The notes under the pieces are model-generated. The model was not told the DNA's origin. It did no database searches and saw only the letters and a program-made list of their open reading frames with translations. The position numbers and the translations under genes are program-made. DNA of 64,000 nt from Streptobacillus ratti (GTDB lineage Bacteria > Fusobacteriota > Fusobacteriia > Fusobacteriales > Leptotrichiaceae), in contig NZ_LKKW01000001.1 of NCBI RefSeq assembly GCF_001891165.1, positions 1-64,000 on the forward strand. The letters run 5' to 3'. Positions within the stretch are counted from its first letter, which is position 1. Every line of letters begins with the position of its first letter. This document shows, one piece after another, positions 1 to 8,174 of this stretch.

Positions 1-1
1 A

Positions 2-424
2 GAGGGTAAATCTAAGGTGATAATGACTCTTACTGAGAGATTATCAAGAATTAATATTGTTCGTTTATTAGATGCTAAGACTAATGATAATGTTATTAAA
101 GAGGTTGAAAAGATTATTAAAAGTAATAAATATTTAATTCATTCTATTACTTCTGATAATGGTTCTGAGTTTTCTAATGTTAAGTATATTACTGATTTAG
201 GTATTAAGTGGTATTTTGCTCACCCTTATTGTTCTAATGAGAGGGGTAGTAATGAAAATAATAATAAGATGATTAGGAGATTTATTCCTAAGGGTAGGTC
301 TATGAATAAATTAAGAAAAAAAGATGTTAAATTTATTGAAAATTTTATGAATAATTATCCTAGAAAAATTTTCAATTCTTCAACATCTTATGAAGTTTAT
401 GAATGTCTTTTAAATCTTGTTTAA
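2..424 (+). mobile_element. IS30-family transposase, C-terminal fragment cut by window edge
   Basis: This is the catalytic C-terminal part of an IS30-type DDE transposase. The reading frame is already open at base 2 (residues GKSKVIMTLTERLSR), so the gene continues upstream of the window. Visible signatures are TLTERLSR near the first catalytic Asp region, TSDNGSEF for the second Asp, and the family hallmark SNERGSNENNNKMIRRFIPKG containing the catalytic Glu. It ends normally at the TAA near 424. Codon use is looser than in the neighbours, with many TCT/GTT codons, which fits an insertion sequence. Whether the full element is intact cannot be seen here. Bases 425-460 (TTTGGACATTTACTTTTGGA region) probably contain its right terminal inverted repeat. 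Confidence 0.85.
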
Positions 425-444
425 GTTGTTTTTGGACATTTACT

Positions 445-473
445 TTTGGAATTTAGGAAAAATGTGATATTAT
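445..473 (+). promoter_or_regulatory. Probable promoter for tatD-acpS at the IS30 end
   Basis: TTTGGA at 445-450 is followed after 17 bases by TATTAT at 468-473. A TG dinucleotide sits one base upstream of the -10 (extended -10). The -35 lies in what is probably the terminal repeat of the IS30 element, so the promoter may be a hybrid between the IS and flanking DNA. Confidence 0.45.
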
Positions 474-497
474 AAATAAAAAAGAAAGTAGGTTTTT

Positions 498-1268
498 ATG
501 AAAAATTTAATTGATACTCATTTACATTTATATAGTGAACTATATATAAATAATAGAAAAGAAATAATAGATGATATGAAAGAAAAATTAGATATAGCTG
601 TAAATATATCATGTGATATGGAAAGTACACTTGAATCTGTTAAATATGCTGATGAATATGATTTTATGTATGCTACTGTAGGGTATCATCCCTGTGATAT
701 ATCTAAATTTAATGAAAAAGATTTTGAAGAAATGTTAAATTTAGCAATTAATCATCCAAAAGTTGTTGCAATAGGAGAAATAGGTTTAGATTATTATTGG
801 ATGAATGATTCAAAAGAAGAACAAGAAAAATATTTTAGATTACAAATAGAAAATGCAATAAAATTGGATATGCCAATAGTAGTTCATACAAGAGATTCAT
901 TAGAAGATACTATTAGTATAATAAATGATTATCCTAAATTAAGAGGTATATTTCATTGTTATTCTGGTAGCTATGAAATGATAGAACATCTATTAGATAG
1001 ATTTTATGTAGGTGTAGAGGGAACTTCTACATTTAAGAATAATAAGATAACACATGAATTAATAAAGAAAATAAGTTTAGATAAAATAGTACTTGAAACA
1101 GATTCTCCATATTTAACCCCTGTACCTTTTAGAGGAAAGTTAAATAATCCCATTTATGTTTCTTATGTTGCAGAAAAAATCTCAGAATTAAAAGAAATTG
1201 ATTTAGAGGAAGTAAAAAAGAAAACTACTGAAAACGCATTGAGGGTGTATAATATATGTTTAAAATAG
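498..1268 (+). CDS. tatD: TatD family metal-dependent deoxyribonuclease
   Basis: A 256-residue TIM-barrel hydrolase of the TatD/YcfH family, cytosolic, with 3'-5' DNase activity assigned to the family. Metal-binding motifs are all present: the N-terminal DTHLHL, the GEIGLDYYW segment with the metal-bridging Glu, VVHTRDS, IFHCYSG, and the late ETDSPYLTP Asp. Length is typical (about 255-260). The start ATG at 498 follows AGAAAGTAGG. The gene overlaps acpS by 13 bases, so the two are translationally coupled. Confidence 0.93.
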   Translation: MKNLIDTHLHLYSELYINNRKEIIDDMKEKLDIAVNISCDMESTLESVKYADEYDFMYATVGYHPCDISKFNEKDFEEMLNLAINHPKVVAIGEIGLDYYWMNDSKEEQEKYFRLQIENAIKLDMPIVVHTRDSLEDTISIINDYPKLRGIFHCYSGSYEMIEHLLDRFYVGVEGTSTFKNNKITHELIKKISLDKIVLETDSPYLTPVPFRGKLNNPIYVSYVAEKISELKEIDLEEVKKKTTENALRVYNICLK

Positions 1269-1597
1269 GTGTAGATATAGTTGAAGTAAAAAGAATAGAA
1301 AAAGCAATAATTAAAAGTGAACATTTTTTAAAAACAGTATTTAGTGAAAAAGAGATAGAGTATTGTGAAAAGAAAATAAATAAATATGAATCATACAGTG
1401 CAAGATTTGCAGTAAAAGAAGCATATTTAAAAGCTATAGGAACAGGAATAACAGATATAAGTTTAAATAATATTGAAATAATTAATTCTGAATCAGGCAA
1501 ACCATTTTTATATGTAAATGGAGAATTAATTGATGGCGATGTTTCTTTAAGTCATACTGAAACATTAGCTATTGCAAATGTTGTATTAAAAAAGTAG
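1256..1597 (+). CDS. acpS: Holo-[acyl-carrier-protein] synthase
   Basis: 113 residues, the usual AcpS length. It transfers the 4'-phosphopantetheine arm of CoA to acyl carrier protein, which is needed for fatty acid synthesis. The sequence begins FKIGVDIVEVKRI with the metal-binding Asp. It carries FSEKEIEYC and the second signature ARFAVKEAYLKAIGTGI with the metal-binding Glu, then the SLSHTETLAIA ending. The ATG at 1256 lies inside the end of tatD. A perfect hairpin follows directly after the stop. Confidence 0.95.
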   Translation: MFKIGVDIVEVKRIEKAIIKSEHFLKTVFSEKEIEYCEKKINKYESYSARFAVKEAYLKAIGTGITDISLNNIEIINSESGKPFLYVNGELIDGDVSLSHTETLAIANVVLKK

Positions 1598-1620
1598 CAT
1601 TTAATAAATGCTACTTTTAA
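1591..1620. terminator. Bidirectional terminator between acpS and the IclR gene
   Basis: A 12-bp perfect stem (AAAGTAGCATTT at 1591-1602 with AAATGCTACTTT at 1607-1618) has a 4-base loop and A/T tracts on both sides. It lies between convergent genes and probably serves both. Confidence 0.85.
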
Positions 1621-2372
1621 GGTATTTCATAACCTAATTTTTTTGATATTTTTTTAGAACATTCTTTAATTTTTTCAACAAAAAAAACTTTAGATTTTTC
1701 TTTTTCTGAAAGAGGGATAGAAATACTTAAAGATCCACATACTTCAGTCTTAGAATTAAATATAGGACAACCTATACAATATAATCCAAGTTCATATTCT
1801 TCATATTCTACTGAATATCCATTTTTCTTTACTAGTTTAAGATTATCCATTAATACATCAAGATTAACTATCGTTCTAGCAGTATATTTTATTTTTTCAG
1901 TTTGATTCCAAATATTATTTATATCTTCTTCACTACAGTATGCAAGTATGGCTTTACCTGCTGATGTACAGTGCATAGGAGCCCGTCTACCAATCTTAGA
2001 CCATTCCATATTGTTTGAAGTATTTTCAGGCGAAAATTTATCTATATACAATATTTGACTGCCATCTCTAATAACTAAATGTATTGTTTGGTTTGTTTCA
2101 ACAGCAAGTTTAGTAATATAGCTTTTTGCTGGTTGAGTAAAATCAATATTTTGAATAATTCTATTTCCAACTCTAAACATTTTAAATGTTAAAGAATATT
2201 GACCTTTTTTATTTTGTTTAACATATCCATTTTCTTTTAGTGAATGTAATATACGAAAAGTTGTGGTTTTATTTAGTTTGCTTTTTTTGCATAGTTCAGA
2301 TAATGAAAAATTTGTTCCTTGAGATAATATTTCAAGTAAGTTCATAGCTCTGTCAATTGATTGTACATACAT
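1617..2372 (-). CDS. IclR family transcriptional regulator
   Basis: 251 residues with the two IclR domains. An N-terminal winged helix-turn-helix (about residues 5-65; SIDRAMNLLEILSQ, LNKTTTFRILHSLKENGYV) is followed by a GAF-like effector domain (about 75-248). The latter has the typical APMHCTSAGKAILAY stretch and a late YCIGCPIFN motif. Such proteins bind a small metabolite and control adjacent catabolic genes. It is divergent from the M20 amidohydrolase, and the two promoters lie back to back in the 126-bp gap, so that gene is the likeliest target. The ligand cannot be read from the sequence. The start ATG is preceded by AAGGAG (reverse of CTCCTTT). Confidence 0.9.
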   Translation of the reverse strand: MYVQSIDRAMNLLEILSQGTNFSLSELCKKSKLNKTTTFRILHSLKENGYVKQNKKGQYSLTFKMFRVGNRIIQNIDFTQPAKSYITKLAVETNQTIHLVIRDGSQILYIDKFSPENTSNNMEWSKIGRRAPMHCTSAGKAILAYCSEEDINNIWNQTEKIKYTARTIVNLDVLMDNLKLVKKNGYSVEYEEYELGLYCIGCPIFNSKTEVCGSLSISIPLSEKEKSKVFFVEKIKECSKKISKKLGYEIP

Positions 2373-2398
2373 ATTTATTATTATTCTCCTTTCTTTTT

Positions 2399-2427
2399 AT
2401 TATATCTTATAACTATCTTAAAATCAA
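2399..2427 (-). promoter_or_regulatory. Promoter of the IclR regulator
   Basis: On the minus strand TTGATT (2422-2427) and TATAAT (2399-2404) are separated by exactly 17 bases, about 27 bases upstream of the start codon. Confidence 0.7.
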
Positions 2428-2445
2428 GTATTTATGCCTATTTAG

Positions 2446-2474
2446 TTGATAAAGTTTTTCATTTGTGTTAAAAT
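2446..2474 (+). promoter_or_regulatory. Promoter of the M20 amidohydrolase gene
   Basis: TTGATA at 2446-2451 and TAAAAT at 2469-2474 have 17-base spacing. The promoter sits 24 bases before the ATG with GGAG in between. It is divergent from the IclR promoter about 20 bases away, so a regulator bound here could control both. Confidence 0.7.
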
Positions 2475-2498
2475 ATAAAGAAAATGGAGTGAAAAATA

Positions 2499-3677
2499 AT
2501 GAATGATTTCATAAAAAAAGCAGTTGATGATATCTATAATGAAATAGTTATTCATAGAAGACATTTACATGAAAATCCAGAACTAAGTGAATATGAATAC
2601 AATACATCAAAATATATAGAAGAATTTTTAAAAAAACAAGGTATAGAGTATAAGAGAGTTGCAGATACTGGAATATATGCGTATATAAGAAATGGTAAAG
2701 GAAAAACAGTTGCATTTAGAGCAGATATGGATGCTTTACCAATATTAGAAGATAGTGATTTTGAATTTCATTCAAAAAATAAGGGTGTAATGCATGCTTG
2801 TGGTCATGATGTACATACAAGTGTACAATTAGGTGTAGCTAAAATTTTATCTGAAAATTTAGATAAATGGCAAGGAAATGTTAAATTTTTCTTTCAACCT
2901 GCTGAAGAAACAGTAGGAGGAGCAAAAAGAATGCTTGAAGATGGAGTTAATTCAGATTTTAAAGCAGATGCTCTTTTTGCATTTCATGTCGCACCAGAAA
3001 TAGAAGTTGGAAAAATTGGCGTAAAATATGGGAAATTACATGCTACATCATCAACTTTTACAATAACTATAAATGGATTTGCATCACATGCTGCTCTTGC
3101 ATACTTAGGAATAGACACTGTAGTTGTAGGTTCAAAAGTTGTAGAATATTTACAGTCTATAGTTAGTAGAAGAGTAGATGCAAGAGATTGTGCAGTAATA
3201 ACTGTTGGAACATTTAATGCTGGAACTGCTCAAAATATTGTTGCAGATAAAGCAATATTAACTGGAACTATTAGAACATTGACACTTGATTTAAAAAAAT
3301 GGATAGTAAATGAAATAAAAACTAATCTACCTAAATTTGTTGAAAGTATGGGAGCAAAAATAGATATTGATTTTAAAGATAGCTATATACCTGTTATAAA
3401 TAATGATGAAAAAACTAGTTTTTTAGAAAAAAATGTAAGAAATATTTTAGGGGATGAAAATTGTGTGATAATTGAAAAATCAAGAATGGATGCAGAAGAT
3501 GTAGGATATTTTTTAAATGAAATAGAGGGTTCATTTTATAGACTAGGGATAAGAAATGAAAAAATAGGAGCTATATATGACCTACATCATCCTAAATTTA
3601 AAGTAGATGAGAATGCAATAAAAATTGGTATGATAGTTCAATTAAAAAATGCTTTGGAGTTTTTGAATGAAAATTAA
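2499..3677 (+). CDS. M20 family amidohydrolase (hippurate/N-acyl-amino-acid type)
   Basis: 392 residues, a cytosolic metallo-aminoacylase of the M20D group (hippuricase, N-acetyl-amino-acid deacetylases, IAA-amino-acid hydrolases). The N-terminal HRRHLHENPELS, the metal site HACGHDVHTS (metal-ligand Cys and His) and the PAEETVGGAKRMLEDG segment with the catalytic Glu are intact. A lid domain lies around residues 185-300, and the last metal ligand is in DLHHPKFKVDE. Substrate is not predictable. N-acyl amino acids or a peptidoglycan-derived amide are both possible. It probably answers to the divergent IclR regulator. It overlaps the next gene by 11 bases. Confidence 0.9.
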   Translation: MNDFIKKAVDDIYNEIVIHRRHLHENPELSEYEYNTSKYIEEFLKKQGIEYKRVADTGIYAYIRNGKGKTVAFRADMDALPILEDSDFEFHSKNKGVMHACGHDVHTSVQLGVAKILSENLDKWQGNVKFFFQPAEETVGGAKRMLEDGVNSDFKADALFAFHVAPEIEVGKIGVKYGKLHATSSTFTITINGFASHAALAYLGIDTVVVGSKVVEYLQSIVSRRVDARDCAVITVGTFNAGTAQNIVADKAILTGTIRTLTLDLKKWIVNEIKTNLPKFVESMGAKIDIDFKDSYIPVINNDEKTSFLEKNVRNILGDENCVIIEKSRMDAEDVGYFLNEIEGSFYRLGIRNEKIGAIYDLHHPKFKVDENAIKIGMIVQLKNALEFLNEN

Positions 3678-5037
3678 TGATATAATAGATGTTAAAATAG
3701 AAAAATTAGTATTTGGTGGAGAGGGTATAGCAAAATACAATGATTTAATAATTTTTGTACCTATGTCTGTTCCTGGAGATGAATTAAAAATAAAAATAAT
3801 ATCTATCAAAAAAACATATGCAAGAGGTCTTATATATGAAATTGTAAAACCATCTGTAGATAGAATATCTTTTGATAAAATTACTTTTGAAGATTACTCA
3901 GGCTGTGATTTTGCAATGATGAATTATGATGCACAAATAAAATATAAATCAATGATTTTAAAAGATGTAATGCAAAGGATAGCTAAAGAGGACATAAAAG
4001 AAGATATTTTTGTTGAAAAATCAGAAAATATATTTAATTATAGAAATAAAGTTGCTGAACCATTTATTAAAATAAATGGAGAAATAAAGACAGGATTTTT
4101 TAAAAAGAAATCACATGAAATATTTGTTAGCGATGAAGTAAATTTAAGATCTAATATTGCAACAAAAATATTAGAAAAATTATTATTTAAATTAAATGAA
4201 TATAAAGGAACTAAGAAAGAATATAAGGTATTTAATGATATAACTAATACTGGATTTTTAAAAACTTGTGTAATTAGAAATAATGATATTGGTGAAGTAA
4301 TGCTAATATTAGTTGTAAATGGTAAATCTTCTATTAATCGTTTAAAAGATACTTTGATTGAATTATACAATAAAAATAATGAAATTAAGTCTATATATAT
4401 TTCAATAAAAAATAAAGTTGATAATGTGATTTTTGGTGAAGAATTTATTAAAATAGTAGGAAATTCATATATTGTTGAAAATCTATTTGGAATTAATTTT
4501 AAGATATACCCTAATTCTTTTTTTCAAATTAATAAAAAACAAACTGAAAAACTATATTTAGAAGCATTAAATTTTTTAGGAGATTATAACAATAAAAATA
4601 TTATTGATGCTTTTTCAGGAACTGGTACTATTGCTATGATAATGGCACAAAAGGCAAATAAGGTTATAGGACTTGAAATAGTACCAGAATCAGTTAAGGC
4701 TGGTATAAAAACTAGCAATGAAAATAATATAAAAAATGTTGAATTTATAGTAGGAAAAGTAGAAGAAACTATACCTAATGTTTTAGAAAAAAATAAAATA
4801 GATTACATAGTATTTGACCCTTCAAGAAAAGGAATAGAAAAATCAGTTTTAGAAAAAGTTAGTGAAAATAATATAAATAAATTGATATATATTTCATGTA
4901 ATCCAACAACACTTGCTCGTGATATATATATTTTAAAAGAATATGGATATAAACTAGATTTTATAAAAGGCTTTGATATGTTCTCACAAACACATCATAT
5001 TGAATGTGTGGTACTTATGACAAGAGTTGATAAATAG
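3667..5037 (+). CDS. TrmA/RlmD-family (uracil-5-)-methyltransferase lacking Fe-S cysteines
   Basis: 456 residues. An N-terminal TRAM RNA-binding domain (about 1-60: KIEKLVFGGEGIAKY, VPGDELKIKI) precedes a SAM-dependent Rossmann domain (about 300-450; DAFSGTGTIAMIMA). The catalytic cysteine lies in YISCNPTTLARD and the DP motif in VFDPSRKG. It methylates C5 of a uracil in 23S rRNA or tRNA. Classical RlmD carries a four-Cys cluster just after TRAM. Here that place reads YSGCDFAMMNYDAQ with one Cys only, so the 4Fe-4S cluster appears to be absent. That makes the exact target (U1939, U747 or tRNA U54) uncertain. Confidence 0.88.
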   Translation: MKINDIIDVKIEKLVFGGEGIAKYNDLIIFVPMSVPGDELKIKIISIKKTYARGLIYEIVKPSVDRISFDKITFEDYSGCDFAMMNYDAQIKYKSMILKDVMQRIAKEDIKEDIFVEKSENIFNYRNKVAEPFIKINGEIKTGFFKKKSHEIFVSDEVNLRSNIATKILEKLLFKLNEYKGTKKEYKVFNDITNTGFLKTCVIRNNDIGEVMLILVVNGKSSINRLKDTLIELYNKNNEIKSIYISIKNKVDNVIFGEEFIKIVGNSYIVENLFGINFKIYPNSFFQINKKQTEKLYLEALNFLGDYNNKNIIDAFSGTGTIAMIMAQKANKVIGLEIVPESVKAGIKTSNENNIKNVEFIVGKVEETIPNVLEKNKIDYIVFDPSRKGIEKSVLEKVSENNINKLIYISCNPTTLARDIYILKEYGYKLDFIKGFDMFSQTHHIECVVLMTRVDK

Positions 5038-5302
5038 ATAAGAAAATAAATTATACAGAACTTGTTGACCGCTATAGGGCATATTGTGTTGCATTCGGTT
5101 TTTAAATAGACTGTGATATTGCTGAGATAGTAGATGTTTAAAAATCAATATAAAGATTTACTTGCACGAATAAAAATTGTGAAATTGTGATATAATAACA
5201 CATAGTATTAAATGTATAGATATAAAGTTAGAAGAATAAAATTAAATTACACATTATTTAATAATAATCTTGTGATTAAATAATATTATGAAAGGAGAAT
5301 TT
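5038..5302. promoter_or_regulatory. 265-bp leader/promoter region of the osmolyte transporter
   Basis: No coding sequence is recognised here. An extended -10 (TGATATAAT, 5188-5196) lies about 105 bases before the start, so the transcript would have a longish leader. Bases 5060-5140 are noticeably less AT-rich than the neighbourhood and could be a degraded gene or a structured element. I cannot assign it to a known family. Confidence 0.4.
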
Positions 5303-6034
5303 GTGATTGAATATAAAAAGGTTTCTCTAATATGTCCAATAGCTGGAAAAATTTTGAATGATATTAATTTAGAAATTCAAAAAGGAGAATTTTTTGTTAT
5401 CATTGGACCAAGTGGAAGTGGTAAAACTACAATGTTAAAATTAATTAACAGACTTATTAAACAAACAGATGGAAATATTTTCTTTCAAAATAAGAATTTA
5501 AAAGACTATAATCTTAGAGAACTTCGTTTAGAAATAGGGTATGTATTACAACAAATAGCTCTTTTTCCTAATTTAACAGTAGAAGAAAATATAGCATTAA
5601 TTCCAGAAATGAAAAAAATGGATAAATTATTAATAAAAAAGAAAACAGTAGATTTATTAGAAAAAGTAGGACTTGATCCAGAAAAATATATGAAAAGATT
5701 ACCAAAGGAATTATCAGGGGGAGAAAAACAAAGAATTGGAATTTTAAGAGCTATTATTTCTAATCCTAAAATTTTACTTATGGATGAACCTTTTTCAGCA
5801 TTAGACCCTATAAGTAAAACACAATTACAAGATTTAATTAAAATGTTACATGATGAATATAATATGACAACAGTTTTTGTAACACATGATATGAGTGAGG
5901 CTTTAAAATTAGCTGATAGAATTTGTATAATGAAAAATGGAGAAGTTATTCAATGTGATACTCCTACAGAAATGAGAAAAAATCCTATAAATGACTTTGT
6001 AAAAGAATTTTTCTATGTAAAGGAGTGTGAATAA
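5303..6034 (+). CDS. Glycine betaine/carnitine/choline ABC transporter ATP-binding protein
   Basis: ATPase subunit of an OpuC/OpuB-type importer. Walker A is GPSGSGKTT, the signature is LSGGEKQRIG, Walker B is ILLMDEPFSALDP and the H-loop is FVTHDMSEA. The short form lacks the long CBS extension of OpuCA. An upstream in-frame ATG at 5288 exists. However, AAAGGAG (5291-5297) sits five bases before GTG 5303, and the resulting N-terminus MIEYKKVSL matches the family better, so GTG is chosen. It overlaps the permease gene by one base (TAATG). Together they would import compatible solutes. Confidence 0.88.
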   Translation: MIEYKKVSLICPIAGKILNDINLEIQKGEFFVIIGPSGSGKTTMLKLINRLIKQTDGNIFFQNKNLKDYNLRELRLEIGYVLQQIALFPNLTVEENIALIPEMKKMDKLLIKKKTVDLLEKVGLDPEKYMKRLPKELSGGEKQRIGILRAIISNPKILLMDEPFSALDPISKTQLQDLIKMLHDEYNMTTVFVTHDMSEALKLADRICIMKNGEVIQCDTPTEMRKNPINDFVKEFFYVKECE

Positions 6035-7545
6035 TGAGTATTATTAATGTATTTTTTGATAAAAAATCAGAATGGTTAGTAGCTTTATTTGAACATTTAC
6101 AAATTTCTTTATTATCATTACTTATTGCAATTATTATTGCAGTTCCATTAGGGATTTTAGTTGTAAATTATAAGAAAACAAAAGAATGGTTATTACAAGT
6201 TACAGGAATATTTCAAACTATTCCATCATTAGCTTTACTAGGACTTTTTATACCAATTATAGGAATAGGTACATTTCCAGCAGTTGTTACTCTTGTAATA
6301 TATGCAATATTTCCAATATTGCAAAGTACAATTACAGGATTATCTGAAATAGATACATCATTAGAAGAAGCTGCTACTGCTTTTGGAATGAACAGATGGG
6401 AGAAATTAAAAAAATATCAATTGGCTTTATCAATGGGTATATTAATGTCAGGTGTAAGAACTGCAAGTATTATGATTATTGGTACAGCAACTCTTGCAGC
6501 CCTAGTTGGTGCTGGAGGGCTTGGGTCATTCATATTATTAGGAATTGATCGTAACAATACAGAATTAATTTTTATTGGTGCTATTTCTTCAGCAATTCTT
6601 GCTATAATTTTTGGAGGATTAATTAAATTTTTACAAAATAAGAAACCTAAAACTATATTAATTGCATTAATTCTTTCAATTGTTTCAGTAGCTTTAAGTT
6701 TTACTCCTTTATCAAGTAGTTCAGAAAAAACATTAGTTATTGCTGGAAAACTTGGAGCAGAACCTGAGATTATTATAAACATGTATAAGTTACTTATAGA
6801 AGAAGAGACTGACATAAAGGTAGAAATAAAACCTAATTTTGGAAAAACTAACTTTCTATATGAAGCATTAAAATCAAGAAGTATTGATATATATCCAGAA
6901 TATACAGGAACAATTGTAACAACACTTTTAAAAAATCAAGTAGAAAATATATCAAATGATTCACAAGAAGTATATGAAGTAGCTAGAGATAAAATATTTG
7001 AACAAGATAATTTAATTTATTTAAATCCAAGTAAATTTCAAAATACTTATGCTATAGCAGTAAAAACAGATTATGGTAAAATTCATAATTTAAATAAAAT
7101 TTCAGATTTAAAGAAAATAGAAAAAAATATAATGGCTGGATTTACTTTAGAATTTAATGATAGAAAAGATGGGAATATGGGATTAAAAAGTCTTTATGGA
7201 TTAAATTTAAAAGTAAGGACAATGGAACCATCTTTACGTTATAGTGCTATAAATAGTGGAGATGTTGATGTTATTGAAATTTATTCTACAGATAGTAAAA
7301 TTTTAACATATGATTTAAAAATATTAGAAGATGATAAACAATTATTTCCACCTTATCAAGTTGCACCACTTTTAAGAGAAGAAACATTAAGAGTTTATCC
7401 TGAATTAAAAATTATTCTTGAAAAATTATCAAATAGAATTAGCTCTAAAGAGATGATAGATATGAATTATAAAGTGGATGTATTAGGAAAAACAGCAATA
7501 GAAGTAGCTAGAGAATATTTAATGAAAGAAAATTTAATAAAATAA
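6034..7545 (+). CDS. Fused permease / substrate-binding protein of an Opu-type osmolyte transporter
   Basis: 503 residues combining two subunits. Residues about 20-205 form the membrane permease with several hydrophobic helices and the EAA-type loop (EEAATAFGMNRWEKLKK). Residues about 230-500 form an OpuAC-like binding domain (GAEPEIIINMYKLLIEE, DIYPEYTGTI, GLNLKVRTMEPSLRYSAI). Fusions of this kind are known for choline/betaine systems of Gram-positives and Fusobacteria. The binding domain would be tethered to the outer face of the inner membrane. It partners the ATPase immediately upstream. The exact solute is not determined. Confidence 0.9.
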   Translation: MSIINVFFDKKSEWLVALFEHLQISLLSLLIAIIIAVPLGILVVNYKKTKEWLLQVTGIFQTIPSLALLGLFIPIIGIGTFPAVVTLVIYAIFPILQSTITGLSEIDTSLEEAATAFGMNRWEKLKKYQLALSMGILMSGVRTASIMIIGTATLAALVGAGGLGSFILLGIDRNNTELIFIGAISSAILAIIFGGLIKFLQNKKPKTILIALILSIVSVALSFTPLSSSSEKTLVIAGKLGAEPEIIINMYKLLIEEETDIKVEIKPNFGKTNFLYEALKSRSIDIYPEYTGTIVTTLLKNQVENISNDSQEVYEVARDKIFEQDNLIYLNPSKFQNTYAIAVKTDYGKIHNLNKISDLKKIEKNIMAGFTLEFNDRKDGNMGLKSLYGLNLKVRTMEPSLRYSAINSGDVDVIEIYSTDSKILTYDLKILEDDKQLFPPYQVAPLLREETLRVYPELKIILEKLSNRISSKEMIDMNYKVDVLGKTAIEVAREYLMKENLIK

Positions 7546-7563
7546 AAAAAGAAAAGGAGTAAT

Positions 7564-8166
7564 ATGTTTAAGGTAATAATTTTAATTGTTTTGTCCTATT
7601 TATTAGGTTCAATACCTAATGCGTTGTGGATAGGTAAAATATTTAAAAATATTGATGTTAGGGAATATGGAAGTGGTAATGTTGGTGCAACTAATGCAGC
7701 AAGAGTTTTAGGATGGAAATTAGGAATATTTACATTATTATTAGATATTTTAAAAGGTTCAATTTTTGTATTAATTGCTAAAAAATTAAATTTAGATGAT
7801 ATTTATTTAGTATTAATAGGTATGGCTGCTATTTTAGGGCATAGTTATAGTATATATCTTGGATTTAAAGGTGGGAAAGCAGTTGCTACATCATTAGGAG
7901 TTTTCCTTATTTTAGTACCCAAAGTTATTTTATTTTTATTAATAATATTTTTTGTGATAGTTTTTATTACACAATATGTTTCTTTATCTTCTATAACTTG
8001 TGCTTTTTTTCTTCCAATTTTAACATATATGTTGTATAATAATCTCATATATACTATTTTTGGAATATTTATCGGTACTATAGTTATAATAAGACATAAG
8101 TCTAATATTATAAATTTAATAAATAAAAATGAAGCAAAATTCTTTGATAAAGCGAATAAAAAGTGA
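7564..8166 (+). CDS. plsY: Glycerol-3-phosphate acyltransferase PlsY
   Basis: 200 residues, inner-membrane enzyme that transfers an acyl group from acyl-phosphate to glycerol-3-phosphate, the first step of phospholipid synthesis. Motifs are conserved: SYLLGSIPNALWIGK, DVREYGSGNVGATNAARVLG, GHSYSIYLGFKGGKAVATSLG. About five membrane segments are seen. The RBS is AAAAGGAG. It sits directly before gpsA, whose substrate it shares, a common pairing. Confidence 0.95.
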   Translation: MFKVIILIVLSYLLGSIPNALWIGKIFKNIDVREYGSGNVGATNAARVLGWKLGIFTLLLDILKGSIFVLIAKKLNLDDIYLVLIGMAAILGHSYSIYLGFKGGKAVATSLGVFLILVPKVILFLLIIFFVIVFITQYVSLSSITCAFFLPILTYMLYNNLIYTIFGIFIGTIVIIRHKSNIINLINKNEAKFFDKANKK

Positions 8167-8174
8167 GGATTCAA

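Noticed and set aside
4038-4370. Minus-strand ORF in the methyltransferase gene
   Set aside because: Antisense shadow with no RBS or family resemblance.
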